Source of the DNA: an uncultured Bacteroidales bacterium
Lineage (GTDB): Bacteria; Bacteroidota; Bacteroidia; Bacteroidales; UBA932
Reading direction: 5' to 3'
Assembly (NCBI GenBank): GCA_900317845.1
Contig: ONII01000003.1
Coordinates: forward strand, 1 to 64,000
DNA: 64,000 nucleotides
In this document: positions 45,307 to 54,217 of the stretch, in pieces
How the letters are laid out: each line of letters opens with the position of its first letter
Position numbering within the stretch: the stretch's first letter is position 1
Translations under genes and position numbers: made by a program
The notes under the pieces: generated by a model
What the model was told of the DNA's origin: nothing
The model's input: the letters and a program-made list of their open reading frames with translations, nothing else
The model's database searches: none

Positions 45307-46658
45307 TGTCCCTTTTCTCCTTCTTCCGCATTAGCAAGCCCCGGGCTCAAAAGGTGCCGGAAGGGGAGCAGGATGTCGTGTACAAGCGCTTGCGCCGTCG
45401 GACCTTCTGGGGCGTGACGGTAGTCTATACGCTCTATTACATCTGCCGGGGCACGCTCAGCGTGGTAAAGCAGCCGCTCATCGACGGCGGGGTGCTCACG
45501 GCCGGGCAACTGGGCATTATCGGATCGGCCTTTCTTTTCGTCTATGCCGCCGGCAAATTCATGAACGGGTTCATTGCGGACTATTGCAACATCCGGCGTT
45601 TTATGGCGGCGGGCATTGGGGTATCGGCCCTGATGAACTTGCTGCTGGGCGCGCTGGGGCTTTTGCACGGTACGCTGGCGGTGGGCTCGGTGACGGTGAT
45701 GCTGCTGTTTGTGGTGCTGTGGGGCCTCAACGGCTGGGCGCAGAGCATGGGCTCGCCGCCCGGAACCATCAGCCTGTCGCGCTGGTTCCCGCTGTCGCGG
45801 CGGGGCACTATGTACAGCATTTTCAGCGCTACGCCGCAACTGGGAAAAGCCCTGTCCATGATTATGACGGGTTTTGTCGTGGCGGCGGCCGGTTGGCAAT
45901 GGGGCTTTCTGGCGGCGGCTGTGGCGGGGGTGATCGGCCTGGTCCTTTCGCTTGTGCTCATTTCCGATACGCCTGAAAGTGAGGGGCTTCCGTCTGTGCA
46001 GGAACTCTCCGGAGAGGAGGTTCGGGCCATGGACAAGCAGCCCACCCGGGAACTGCAGAAGTGGGTGTTCAAGCATCCGGGGATTTGGGTGATTGCCATT
46101 TCTACGGCGTTTTTGTACATTACCCAGCAGGCCGTGAGCGACTGGGGCGTGCTGTTCCTGCAAAAGCAGAAGGCGTTTTCGCTCACCGAGGCTGCGCAGG
46201 TGATTGGCTATGCCGAGATTTTTGGTGTGGTGGGTAATGTGGCGGCTGGCTGGATGTCGGACGTGCTGTTCCGGGGGAACCGGGTGCGTCCTGTGCTCCT
46301 GGCCGGTGTGCTGGCGGTGTTGTCCCTGGCCGGATTTTTGTTCCTGGATGGCGGGTTTGTGTGGAATATCGTGTATGTGTCCGTGTTCAGCTTTGCCTTT
46401 AGCATGGTGTTCTGCATTGTGGCCGGGCTCATGGCGCTGGACTTTGTGCCGCGAAAGGCTACTGGGGCTGCCCTGGGTATTGTGGGTGTGTTCAGCTATG
46501 CCGCTTCCGGCTTGCAGTCTGTGGCCAGCGGCTTTCTCATCGAAGGATTCTCTGCCGACGGCGTGTACGACTTTGGCCCCGTGTCCATTTTCTGGCTGGT
46601 AGCCTGCCTGCTGGCCTTCGTCCTGCCCGTTCTGGGATGGAAGTACCTAAGACGGTAG
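45306..46658 (+). CDS. MFS transporter, organophosphate:phosphate antiporter type (GlpT/UhpC-like)
   Basis: 450 residues, 12 predicted membrane helices. The N-terminus YTLYYICRGTLSVVKQPLID and LGIIGSAFLFVYAAGKFMNG, GWAQSMGSPPGTISLSRWF are characteristic of the OPA branch (GlpT, UhpT, UhpC), including the Arg used to bind phosphate. Cotranscribed with the HAD phosphatase. Two MITE copies follow the stop and may end the transcript. Confidence 0.88.
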   Translation: MSLFSFFRISKPRAQKVPEGEQDVVYKRLRRRTFWGVTVVYTLYYICRGTLSVVKQPLIDGGVLTAGQLGIIGSAFLFVYAAGKFMNGFIADYCNIRRFMAAGIGVSALMNLLLGALGLLHGTLAVGSVTVMLLFVVLWGLNGWAQSMGSPPGTISLSRWFPLSRRGTMYSIFSATPQLGKALSMIMTGFVVAAAGWQWGFLAAAVAGVIGLVLSLVLISDTPESEGLPSVQELSGEEVRAMDKQPTRELQKWVFKHPGIWVIAISTAFLYITQQAVSDWGVLFLQKQKAFSLTEAAQVIGYAEIFGVVGNVAAGWMSDVLFRGNRVRPVLLAGVLAVLSLAGFLFLDGGFVWNIVYVSVFSFAFSMVFCIVAGLMALDFVPRKATGAALGIVGVFSYAASGLQSVASGFLIEGFSADGVYDFGPVSIFWLVACLLAFVLPVLGWKYLRR

Positions 46659-46674
46659 GGTTGTTGAGTCTGGC

Positions 46675-46781
46675 GTGATTGGCAACACGCTGAGTATCAG
46701 CCATTTCTTATATAATCCTCGTTCAGATTGTGAACGAGGATTAGTGTGTAAGGTACAGAGAATCAAGCAGTTGCGCGTCAC
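46675..46781 (+). mobile_element. MITE-like palindromic element, copy B
   Basis: 107 bp. Ends GTGATTGGCAAC and GTTGCGCGTCAC form imperfect inverted repeats; central hairpin AATCCTCGTTC / GAACGAGGATT. Starts 17 bases after the MFS stop. Confidence 0.8.
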
Positions 46782-46799
46782 ACGCAAAATATTGGTCCT

Positions 46800-46906
46800 G
46801 TGACAGCTAAGGTGCTGATAGTCATTCTCTTACTATATAATCCTCGTTCAAAATCTGAACGAGGATTGTTTTGTAGGTTATTGTGAAACAGGTGGTTAGC
46901 TGCCAC
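46800..46906 (+). mobile_element. MITE-like palindromic element, copy C
   Basis: 107 bp. Ends GTGACAGCTAA and TTAGCTGCCAC pair at 10 of 11 positions; central hairpin AATCCTCGTTCA / TGAACGAGGATT. Its right end overlaps the 3' end of the MATE gene and supplies the TAA stop (46896-46898). Confidence 0.85.
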
Positions 46907-48572
46907 TTCCGAAATGGGGCTGGAGGACGGCGGGGCGGTAGCGGACGGTTTGGTAGAGGCTGCGGATGGCCAGGTGCACAAAGTAGGCGGCCATCAGCAG
47001 GTGCAGGGACACTTCCGGGGAAAGGTTGCCGGGGGTTAGCGTGCCGATTCCCAGCGCGGCGAGGAGCCATCGGCCAACAAACCAGACGATGAAAAAGCCT
47101 ACGGCGCAGAGCAGGACGCTGTTGCGGAGGTCCTTGGAGGCGGTAGCGCCAATGTAGATGCCGTCCCAGGTGAAGGCCGGGCAGCCGATGAGGGGAATCA
47201 GGAGCAGCCAGGGGAGGAACGCCCGGCCGGCTTCAACTACGGTGGTGTCCGAGGTCATGAGCCGGAGGAGGGGAGTGCCGCCCACCCCGTATAGCAGCAT
47301 GAAGGCGCCGGCCAGTCCGAAGCCCCACGCGAAGGTGCCCCGCACGGTGGAGCGCACGCCGTCTTGGTTGTGCTCGCCGATGAATCGGCCCGTCAGTGCC
47401 TCTCCGGCATAGGCAAACCCGTCCGTGAAGTAGCTGAAGAGCATGAGGAGCTTCATCAGGATGCTGCTCACGGCCAGCATGCGGTCCCCCAGGCCGGCGC
47501 CAATTACTGTGAAGCCGATGTACACGGCAATCATGCCCACGGAGCGCAGAAACAGGTCCCGGTTGAGGGTGAAGAAGGAGGCTGCCTCGGCGCTTGGGGC
47601 CGATGGTGCCTGGCCGGAGGCGGTTTGGGCTTGGCTTGTGGTAGCTTGGGCCGAATTGAGGGAGGTATGGGCTTGATCGGGGGATGTTGGGACTCGGGTG
47701 GGCTGATTACTAACGTATTGATTGTCAGTTTGTTGTAGATAATCCTCGTTCCATTTTGCGCCGAGGATTTTCAGTAAGTGACTGAGGGATAAATACTTAA
47801 GTGTCATCCATAAGGCGAGGAACAGGCCGGTCCATTGGGCGATGACCGTGCCCCAGGCCACGCCGGCAAATCCCAGGGTGGGGAGAAGGGTGACGCCCGC
47901 TCCAAGGGAGGAGCCCAGGGTCGCCACGGCGGTCCCCAGGCCTGCGGTGCCCACGGAGGAGCCCAGGTGCAGGCCAAAGCCCAGCCCCAGGGAGAGGAGG
48001 ATGTTCACAAGGTTCACCCACAGGTCCACCAGCATGGGACGGAGGGTGTCCTGCAGGCCGATAAACCAGCCCTTGAGGGCAAAGAGCGAGAGGGTAGCCG
48101 GTGCCGCCCAGATGCGGATGTAGAAGTAGCGGGTGGCGAGTTCGCGCACCTCGGGGGTGCAGTCCACCACCAGGAAGGCCAGCTGCACCACCACCCATTG
48201 CAGGGCGATGAGTGCGAGGCCGGACAGGAGCGCAATCCGCAGCGCCCTGCCCAGAATGGTGACAATCCCGGGTGCATCGGAGGCCGAAATTGCCCCTGCA
48301 CCGCTGGCAGAGGCTACGGCGGCCAGGTGGCGTCCGTAGGCCTGGGCCGTGAGGCCGCCCGTGCCGGCGCGGAGGAAGGCGAAGTTCCAGTACAGCAGGT
48401 CGAAGAGCATGGTGCCCACGGAGATGCCGCCGATAAGGGCCGCACCAGCATAGCCTTCCACCCCTCCCAGATGCCCCACCACGGCCATATCTACCATCCC
48501 CACCAAAGGAACGGTGATGTTCGCCAGGATGCTTGGCACCGCCAGCCGCAGTATTTCCTTGTTCAGTTTCAT
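46896..48572 (-). CDS. MATE family efflux transporter with an internal insertion
   Basis: 558 residues against about 440-460 for relatives. Twelve membrane helices in two halves (VPSILANITVPLVGMVDMAV and GAGLGDRMLAVSSILMKLL begin the halves; MNFAFLRAGTGGLTAQA-like FAFLRAGTGGLTAQAYG is the family mark). Between the halves, residues about 245-340 form a long hydrophilic loop: the first part (KWNEDYLQQTDNQYVSNQP) is encoded by MITE copy D, the rest is Ser/Ala/Gln/Thr-rich low complexity. The loop would be cytosolic and need not disturb folding. Exports cations or drugs by Na+ or H+ antiport; substrate unknown. The stop codon comes from MITE copy C. Confidence 0.88.
   Translation of the reverse strand: MKLNKEILRLAVPSILANITVPLVGMVDMAVVGHLGGVEGYAGAALIGGISVGTMLFDLLYWNFAFLRAGTGGLTAQAYGRHLAAVASASGAGAISASDAPGIVTILGRALRIALLSGLALIALQWVVVQLAFLVVDCTPEVRELATRYFYIRIWAAPATLSLFALKGWFIGLQDTLRPMLVDLWVNLVNILLSLGLGFGLHLGSSVGTAGLGTAVATLGSSLGAGVTLLPTLGFAGVAWGTVIAQWTGLFLALWMTLKYLSLSHLLKILGAKWNEDYLQQTDNQYVSNQPTRVPTSPDQAHTSLNSAQATTSQAQTASGQAPSAPSAEAASFFTLNRDLFLRSVGMIAVYIGFTVIGAGLGDRMLAVSSILMKLLMLFSYFTDGFAYAGEALTGRFIGEHNQDGVRSTVRGTFAWGFGLAGAFMLLYGVGGTPLLRLMTSDTTVVEAGRAFLPWLLLIPLIGCPAFTWDGIYIGATASKDLRNSVLLCAVGFFIVWFVGRWLLAALGIGTLTPGNLSPEVSLHLLMAAYFVHLAIRSLYQTVRYRPAVLQPHFGSGS
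47703..47806 (-). mobile_element. Diverged MITE-like element, copy D, in frame inside the MATE gene
   Basis: About 104 bp. Core ATAATCCTCGTTCCATTTTG is shared with copy A over 20 bases, and CGAGGATTTT follows. The ends (TGATTACTAACGTATT and ATACTTAAGTGTCA) are weakly inverted. It contains no stop in the MATE frame. Confidence 0.7.
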
Positions 48573-48575
48573 GAA

Positions 48576-48602
48576 AGATTCTTCACTTCGTTCAGAATGA
48601 CA
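48576..48602 (-). repeat. GTC...CT hairpin repeat, copy 14 (upstream of MATE)
   Basis: Arms ATTCT and AGAAT. Three bases before the MATE start codon, so it is part of the leader. Confidence 0.88.
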
Positions 48603-48606
48603 AGTC

Positions 48607-48639
48607 TGTCATCCTGAGGAGCCTAGCGACGAAGGATCT
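48607..48639 (+). repeat. GTC...CT hairpin repeat, copy 15 (rsgA 3' flank)
   Basis: Arms ATCCT and AGGAT around a longer loop (GAGGAGCCTAGCGACGA). Opposite to copy 14 and one base from the rsgA stop. Confidence 0.88.
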
Positions 48640-48640
48640 G

Positions 48641-49573
48641 TTAGCGGAACTTCTTATCCTCTTCCAGCATACCCAGGTAGGAGTTGTACCGCTCCGGGGA
48701 AATGACGCCTGCGTCCACGGCGGCCTTCACAGCGCAGCCGGGCTCGTGGGTATGGGTGCAAGGGGTGAAGCGGCAGCCGGCGCCTTCCCGCAGCATTTCC
48801 GGGAAGTAGCGGGCAATCTCCTCCTTCTCCACATCTACCAACCCAAAGCCCCGAATGCCCGGAGAATCAATCACATAGCCACCGCTGGAAAGCGGATACA
48901 TCTCGTACAGCGACGTGGTATGCTTCCCCTGCAGGTGTGCCGCGGAAATGGCTCCAATCTTGGGATCCAGCGACGGGTCCAGCGCCTTGATGAGGGACGA
49001 TTTCCCCACGCCGGACTCTCCGGAAAACAGGTTCACCTTCCCTTTGCAGGCCTCGCGAATGGTATCGACCCCCTCGCCACTTACCACGGAAGTCTCGATG
49101 ACCGGATAGCCGGCTCCCTCGTAAATGGAGCGGAAATGCGCCAGCCCCTCTGGGTCCAGATCTCGGTACATGTCCACCTTGGACAGGACGATAGTGGCCG
49201 GAATACCGTAGAGCGCACAGGTGACCAGGATGCGGTCAAGGAAGGGCAGCTTCACCTCCGGGAAGTACAACGACACTACCAGGTATGCTCGGTCCACATT
49301 GGCGGCAATGATGTGCGCCTGGCGGGACAGGTTGGTGGAACGGCGGATAACATAGTTCCGGCGGGGGAGGATTTCCGTGATGACGGCGCTGTCACCGTCA
49401 TCGGCCCATTCATAGTGGACCTTGTCTCCCACGGCAATAGGATTGGTGACTACGCTCTGCTTGAGACGGACTTTACCCCGCAGCACGGCCGGGAACACCT
49501 TCCACTGGGGCAGCTCCGACAGCAAGTAATGGCTGCCGGCATTCTTGACAACGGTTGCTTCTCCTGTTTTCAT
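48641..49573 (-). CDS. rsgA: Ribosome small subunit-dependent GTPase A
   Basis: Circularly permuted GTPase that checks 30S subunit maturation, 310 residues. OB-fold N-terminus with LRGKVRLKQSVVTNPIAVGD, G4 TIVLSKVDMYRD, G1 LFSGESGVGKSSLIKAL near residue 200, G2/G3 HTTSLYEMYPL and VIDSPGIRGFGL, and the zinc motif CRFTPCTHTHEPGCAV near residue 280. A -7 box lies four bases before the ATG. Confidence 0.96.
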   Translation of the reverse strand: MKTGEATVVKNAGSHYLLSELPQWKVFPAVLRGKVRLKQSVVTNPIAVGDKVHYEWADDGDSAVITEILPRRNYVIRRSTNLSRQAHIIAANVDRAYLVVSLYFPEVKLPFLDRILVTCALYGIPATIVLSKVDMYRDLDPEGLAHFRSIYEGAGYPVIETSVVSGEGVDTIREACKGKVNLFSGESGVGKSSLIKALDPSLDPKIGAISAAHLQGKHTTSLYEMYPLSSGGYVIDSPGIRGFGLVDVEKEEIARYFPEMLREGAGCRFTPCTHTHEPGCAVKAAVDAGVISPERYNSYLGMLEEDKKFR

Positions 49574-49577
49574 CGCA

Positions 49578-49585
49578 CAAATTTA
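49578..49585 (-). promoter_or_regulatory. -7 box (TAAATTTG) of rsgA, four bases before the ATG
   Basis: TAnnTTTG on the minus strand. Predicts a leaderless mRNA. Confidence 0.55.
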
Positions 49586-49669
49586 CAATTTTTGTTCATT
49601 CGTCGCAATATCTGCGCTGTTCGGAGGAAAAGGCGGGCGGGGCGTATAGGTATTTCGGCCCAAATTTTA

Positions 49670-49677
49670 TAAATTTG
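49670..49677 (+). promoter_or_regulatory. -7 box (TAAATTTG) of malQ
   Basis: TAnnTTTG match 27 bp before the malQ ATG. Confidence 0.55.
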
Positions 49678-49704
49678 TCCTGCTAACGAACACTAAGAGA
49701 AACT

Positions 49705-52137
49705 ATGACCATCAACGTCCAGCTTCAGTATCATACCAACTGGGGAGAAAGCGTGCAGCTGCGCATTGGCAAGCGCCGCATACCCATGGAATATTCCTTT
49801 GGCGGCCTGTGGCAAATCATGCTCACCGGGCGCGACCTTCATCACGGCGACGAATTCACCTATGAGGTGGTCCGCGACGGAAAAGTGGTGCAGCGCGAGT
49901 GGCGCACCCACCATTTCAAGGCCCCGCAGGCACAGAAAAACATTGTGGTGCGTTCCCGGTGGATGTCCCGCCCGTCCAATTCGGCCTTTTATGCATCGGC
50001 CTTCAGCGACGTTATCTTCCGCCGTCCTTCCGGCATGTCGTTCCGCAGGCCCCAAAGCCTGAACCCGGACCTGGGCAACGTGTGCATCCGTGTTCCGGCT
50101 CCGGAAGTGCGCAGCAACGAATCCCTCGCCATTGTGGGCCAGGGCGCCGTCCTGGGCAATTGGGACAAGGTGATTCTCCTGAGTGACGACGCTTTCCCGT
50201 GGTGGTTCATCACCCTGGACATCAACGAGCCCATGGAGTACAAGTTCGTGATCGTGGATACCAAGACCAAGGAAATCCGCCTGTGGGAGGAAGGTCCCAA
50301 CCACTTCTTTGCAGAGGTTCCGCCGAAGAGCACCCAGATTATCATCGCCAACCTGGAGCCCAAGTTCCCCACGGAACCCTGGAGGGGTGCCGGCGTGGCC
50401 GTTCCCGTGTTCTCCCTCCGCAGCGAGGACAGCTTTGGCGTGGGCGAATTCAACGACATCAAACACCTGGTGGACTGGGCCGTAAAGGCCGGGCAGAACG
50501 TGATTCAGCTGCTGCCCATCAACGACACCACTATGACCCATACCTGGCAGGACTCCTACCCGTACAACGCGGTGAGCTCCTTTGCCCTGCATCCGCAGTT
50601 TATCCACCTGCCGGCCGCCGGCGTGCGCCAGGATGCCGCCTACAAAGCCAAAAAGCAGGAGCTGGAGGCGCTGGGCGCCATTGACTATGAAGCTGTAAAC
50701 GGTGCCAAGCTGGAACTGCTCCGCAAGCTCTATAACGGAGCTAAGGGCAAAGCCACACTGGCCTTGGACGCCTACAAAGCCTTTGCCGATGCCAACGCGG
50801 AATGGCTCCTCCCGTATGCCGTGTTCAGCGTCCTGAGGGACATCCACGGCACGCCGGACTTCCAGACCTGGAAGCAGCTCTCCACCTACAATGCCAAAAA
50901 GGTACAGGCCTTTGCCGATGAACACGCCCAGGAAGTGGGCTTCTACTGCTACCTCCAGTTCCTGCTGGACCGTCAGCTCCGGGAGGCCGTGGACTATGCC
51001 CACCTGCACGGGGTGGCCATCAAGGGAGACCTTCCCATTGGGGTAAGCCGCCACAGTGCAGACGCCTGGCAGCACGCCCACCTGTTCCACCTGGACAGCC
51101 AGGCTGGCGCCCCGCCGGATGCCTTTGCAGAGGATGGTCAGAACTGGGGCTTCCCCACCTACAACTGGGAAGAGATGGCCAAGGACAACTATGCCTGGTG
51201 GAAGGCCCGCATGGGCAAGATGGCCCAGTATTTTGACGCCTTCCGTATAGACCATATCCTGGGCTTCTTCCGCATCTGGGAAATCCCTTCCCAGTACAAG
51301 AGCGGCCTCATGGGCCACTTCAACCCGGCCCTGCCGTATGCAGAACAGGAGTTGCGGGACATGGGCTTTGACCCGCGTGCAGGAGAAGGGACCGATGTCC
51401 TCTTTGTGGAAGACCCGCGGAAGCAAGGGTATTTCCATCCCCGCATCACCGGCCAGAAGACCGCCCAGTACGGCTACCTTCCGCAGTGGCTCAAAGACCG
51501 CTACAACCAGCTGTACAATGACTTTTTCTGGCGTCGGCACAACGATTTCTGGCGGGAGAGCGCCATGCGCAAGCTCCCGGCCCTGCTCCGTTCCACGGGC
51601 ATGCTTTCCTGCGGCGAGGACCTGGGCATGATCCCCGGGTGCGTGCCTTCTGTAATGGACGAGCTCAACATCCTTTCCCTGGAAATCCAGCGTATGCCCA
51701 AGGATCCCAAGGACACCTTTGGTTACCCGGGCGGCTATCCGTATTGGTGCGTCTGCGCCACCGGTACGCACGACACTTCTCCGCTCCGCGCCTGGTGGGA
51801 AGAGGACCGCGCCCTAACCCAGCGCTACTACAATGAGGTTTTGGGCTGCGAAGGCGACGCTCCGTACTTCTGCGAGCCCTGGGTGGTGGACCTCATCATT
51901 GCCCAGCACATGCATTCTCCGGCCATGCTGGCCATCCTGCCCCTGCAGGACTGGCTGGCCATGGATGGAGAGGTGCGCTATCCGGGGAACCCCTCCGACG
52001 AGCGCATCAACGTACCGGCCATTCCGCGCTACTACTGGCGTTACCGCATGCACTGCACGCTGGAAAGCCTGGAGGCCAACGACGTCCTCAATGCGCACAT
52101 CAAGGCACAAATCGCCGCCGGCGGCCGCGGAAGATAA
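49705..52137 (+). CDS. malQ: 4-alpha-glucanotransferase (GH77) with N-terminal starch-binding domains
   Basis: Transfers alpha-1,4-glucan segments between malto-oligosaccharides in the cytosol. 810 residues: a first CBM20-like module (about 5-90), a second (about 125-215; LAIVGQGAVLGNWDKV, MEYKFVIVDTKTKEIRLWEE) and a GH77 barrel from about residue 235. Seen are GVGEFNDIKHLVDWAVKAG, FDAFRIDHILGFFRIWEIP with the nucleophile Asp, CGEDLGMIPGCVPSVMDEL with the acid/base Glu, and GTHDTSPLRAWWEED. Tandem CBM20 plus GH77 is the DPE2-like architecture usual in Bacteroidetes. Confidence 0.95.
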   Translation: MTINVQLQYHTNWGESVQLRIGKRRIPMEYSFGGLWQIMLTGRDLHHGDEFTYEVVRDGKVVQREWRTHHFKAPQAQKNIVVRSRWMSRPSNSAFYASAFSDVIFRRPSGMSFRRPQSLNPDLGNVCIRVPAPEVRSNESLAIVGQGAVLGNWDKVILLSDDAFPWWFITLDINEPMEYKFVIVDTKTKEIRLWEEGPNHFFAEVPPKSTQIIIANLEPKFPTEPWRGAGVAVPVFSLRSEDSFGVGEFNDIKHLVDWAVKAGQNVIQLLPINDTTMTHTWQDSYPYNAVSSFALHPQFIHLPAAGVRQDAAYKAKKQELEALGAIDYEAVNGAKLELLRKLYNGAKGKATLALDAYKAFADANAEWLLPYAVFSVLRDIHGTPDFQTWKQLSTYNAKKVQAFADEHAQEVGFYCYLQFLLDRQLREAVDYAHLHGVAIKGDLPIGVSRHSADAWQHAHLFHLDSQAGAPPDAFAEDGQNWGFPTYNWEEMAKDNYAWWKARMGKMAQYFDAFRIDHILGFFRIWEIPSQYKSGLMGHFNPALPYAEQELRDMGFDPRAGEGTDVLFVEDPRKQGYFHPRITGQKTAQYGYLPQWLKDRYNQLYNDFFWRRHNDFWRESAMRKLPALLRSTGMLSCGEDLGMIPGCVPSVMDELNILSLEIQRMPKDPKDTFGYPGGYPYWCVCATGTHDTSPLRAWWEEDRALTQRYYNEVLGCEGDAPYFCEPWVVDLIIAQHMHSPAMLAILPLQDWLAMDGEVRYPGNPSDERINVPAIPRYYWRYRMHCTLESLEANDVLNAHIKAQIAAGGRGR

Positions 52138-52149
52138 CGCATTTTTGCG

Positions 52150-52157
52150 TATCTTTG
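52150..52157 (+). promoter_or_regulatory. -7 box (TATCTTTG) of the eIF1-like gene, four bases before the ATG
   Basis: Perfect TAnnTTTG; the clearest leaderless candidate in the window. It lies 12 bases after the malQ stop. Confidence 0.65.
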
Positions 52158-52161
52158 TGGC

Positions 52162-52503
52162 ATGAACAACGACTGGAAGGATCGTCTGGGGGTGGTTTTT
52201 TCCACCAACCCGGACTTCAAATACACTACTGCCCAGGAGGAAGAGGCTACCACCCTTGCTCCCGGGCAGCAGCGTCTTATTGTAGGAATCGACCGCCGGA
52301 ACCGGGGCGGCAAGCAGGTTACGCTGGTCACCGGTTTTGTGGGTACCGCAGAGGACCTCAAGGAACTTGGACGCGCCCTCAAAACCAAACTGGGCGTGGG
52401 CGGCAGCGCCAAGGATGGTGAAATCACCATCCAGGGAGACTTCCGCGACAAAGTGGTGGAGCTCTTGAAGGGGATGGGCTATAACGCAAAACGGGGAAAC
52501 TGA
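52162..52503 (+). CDS. SUI1/eIF1-like translation factor
   Basis: 113 residues. The C-terminal SUI1 domain shows VGIDRRNRGGKQVTLVTGF, LKELGRALKTKLGVGGSAKD and GEITIQGDFRDKVVELLKGM, as in E. coli YciH. Archaeal and eukaryotic homologues enforce start codon choice; bacterial YciH affects initiation fidelity and leaderless mRNAs. A 40-residue N-terminal extension is variable. One base overlap with the next gene. Confidence 0.92.
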   Translation: MNNDWKDRLGVVFSTNPDFKYTTAQEEEATTLAPGQQRLIVGIDRRNRGGKQVTLVTGFVGTAEDLKELGRALKTKLGVGGSAKDGEITIQGDFRDKVVELLKGMGYNAKRGN

Positions 52504-53117
52504 TGCTGTTCAATGTCCTGGTGGTGGTGTTTGTGCTGCTGATGATGCTTCAGCTCAAACGTGCATTGCAACTGGCGCCGCTGCTGGGCGACAGCCTCTT
52601 CCGCACGCGCGGCAGCTCCACCCTGGAAAACAGCGTCCGATACAGCCATGACCGCAACAACCTGGCTCTCACACTCCTTATTCCCGCCGTGTTGGCAGCG
52701 GTCCGCTACCACTTGTATCGGCCCTCCTTCATGGAAGCCCTGTCTCCGGATGTGTACCTGCTGGCCGTTGCCGGCGCTTTTTTGGCGTATATCCTCCTCC
52801 GGCGCATCCTGTTCTGGTGGATGCGGCCGCAACGCCGCGACGACAATTACGTGCTGGCCTACCAGACGGGGCACACCTACTTTATCGTGGAGATGGTGCT
52901 GGTGCTCGCTACCGTGGGTTTGCTTACGCTGTTCGATGCCCAGGACTGGGTGTTCCGCGTGCTCATTTACGTGCAGTGTGCGATCGCGTATTTGCTTTTT
53001 ATCTTTCGGAAAACGCAAATTCTTTCGCTGTTTTGCAATCCTTTGCGAACTTTTTTGTACCTTTGCGGCCTTGAATTTTTCCCTGCCGCTTTGCTCATAG
53101 TCTCAGCGGCGTTATAG
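52503..53117 (+). CDS. DUF4271 membrane protein
   Basis: 204 residues with about five membrane segments (LTLLIPAVLAAVRYH, DVYLLAVAGAFLAYILL, VLVLATVGLLTLFDAQDW, LFIFRKTQ). DUF4271 is found beside hemD in Bacteroidetes, as here; role unknown. Start overlaps the stop of the SUI1 gene by one base. A promoter box for hemD lies inside its 3' end. Confidence 0.85.
   Translation: MLFNVLVVVFVLLMMLQLKRALQLAPLLGDSLFRTRGSSTLENSVRYSHDRNNLALTLLIPAVLAAVRYHLYRPSFMEALSPDVYLLAVAGAFLAYILLRRILFWWMRPQRRDDNYVLAYQTGHTYFIVEMVLVLATVGLLTLFDAQDWVFRVLIYVQCAIAYLLFIFRKTQILSLFCNPLRTFLYLCGLEFFPAALLIVSAAL
53058..53065 (+). promoter_or_regulatory. Internal -7 box (TACCTTTG) for hemD-rnpA-yidD-ubiE
   Basis: Perfect TAnnTTTG within the DUF4271 gene, 67 bp before the hemD ATG, in a locally AT-rich stretch. 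Confidence 0.5.
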
Positions 53118-53132
53118 AAGAAAGGTATTAAG

Positions 53133-53876
53133 ATGAGCATAAGTAAAATTCTGGTTTCGCAAAACGCTCCCCGCGTCCTTACTCAGTATCAGCATGTCAG
53201 TGAAAAATATGGTGTAAGTTTCGACTTCCGCCCCTTTTTCCAGATTGTGCCGCTTACTTCCCGTGAGTTCCGCGCCCAGCGCATCAACTTCCTGGACTAT
53301 ACTGCTGTAGTGTTTTCGTCCCGGCACGTGATTGACGCCTATTTTTCCCTGGCGGACGAACTTCGCACCAAGATTCCCGAAACCATGAAGTATTTCTGCA
53401 CCACAGAGGCCGTGGCCATGTACCTGCAGAAGCACATCGTGTACCGCAAGCGCAAGATCTTCTATGGTACCGGTACCCCGGAAAGCGTGGTGTCGCTGAT
53501 CGGCCCCAAGCACAAGGGGGAGAAGTTCCTCATCGCCATGTCGGACATTACCCAGGCAGAGGCCATCACCTCGCAGTTTGAGGCCGCCCACCTGCAGTAT
53601 GCCACCGGCGTGTTCGTCAAATCTGAAAGCCAGGACCTTAAGGACGTGGACTTGCACGCCTACGACATGATTGTGTTCTACAACCCGGCCGATGTCAAGT
53701 CCCTCAAGGAAAATTTCCCGGATTTTGAGCAGGGGGACATCAAAATGGTCTCCTACGGCCGTACCATCGTACGCGCCATGGAGGAGGCCGGCCTGCGTAT
53801 AGACGTAAAGGCCCCCTCTGCGGAGGCCCCGTCGGTGGCATCGGCCATCGACCTGTATCTCAAGTCTTTACAATAA
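53133..53876 (+). CDS. hemD: Uroporphyrinogen-III synthase family protein
   Basis: 247 residues in two alpha/beta domains. PLTSREFRAQRINFLDYTAVVFSSRHVIDAYF covers the first domain (shown here in part: FLDYTAVVFSSRHVIDAYF), KFLIAMSDITQAEAITSQFE and YDMIVFYNPADVKSLKENF the second, SYGRTIVRAMEEAGLRIDV the C-terminus. The family closes hydroxymethylbilane to uroporphyrinogen III. No other haem gene is in the window, and Bacteroidetes copies next to DUF4271 and rnpA may have another role. TAATG overlap with rnpA. Confidence 0.82.
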   Translation: MSISKILVSQNAPRVLTQYQHVSEKYGVSFDFRPFFQIVPLTSREFRAQRINFLDYTAVVFSSRHVIDAYFSLADELRTKIPETMKYFCTTEAVAMYLQKHIVYRKRKIFYGTGTPESVVSLIGPKHKGEKFLIAMSDITQAEAITSQFEAAHLQYATGVFVKSESQDLKDVDLHAYDMIVFYNPADVKSLKENFPDFEQGDIKMVSYGRTIVRAMEEAGLRIDVKAPSAEAPSVASAIDLYLKSLQ

Positions 53877-54217
53877 TGGATGCCCGCCTTCCCAAGACTG
53901 AACGCCTCTCGGGCGCCACGGCCGTGGCTGCTTTGCTGGAGCATGGGAAGCATTTTCAGGCGGGCTGCCTCCGTTGCAAATACATGCCCCGGGCCGATGA
54001 AGGTCCGTCGCGCATTGTGGTGTCCGTGCCCAAGCGCAGCTTCAAGCGCGCGGTAAAGCGGAACCTTCTCAAGCGTCGCATCCGCGAAAGTTACCGTCGG
54101 CAAAAAGGCCTGCTGGCACAGCCTTGGGACCTGCTCATCGTGTACACCTCGCGTGAGGTGCTGCCCTATGAGGCCATCTTTGCCGATATGACCACCTTGC
54201 TGGAGGGCCTGCGATGA
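53876..54217 (+). CDS. rnpA: Ribonuclease P protein component
   Basis: 113 residues. The RNR-type signature [17 protein letters not shown] near residue 60 binds the RNase [24 protein letters not shown] is the usual start. It is followed by yidD as in most bacteria, but lies after hemD and not after rpmH, as is usual in Bacteroidetes. Four-base overlap with yidD. Confidence 0.95.
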   Translation: MDARLPKTERLSGATAVAALLEHGKHFQAGCLRCKYMPRADEGPSRIVVSVPKRSFKRAVKRNLLKRRIRESYRRQKGLLAQPWDLLIVYTSREVLPYEAIFADMTTLLEGLR

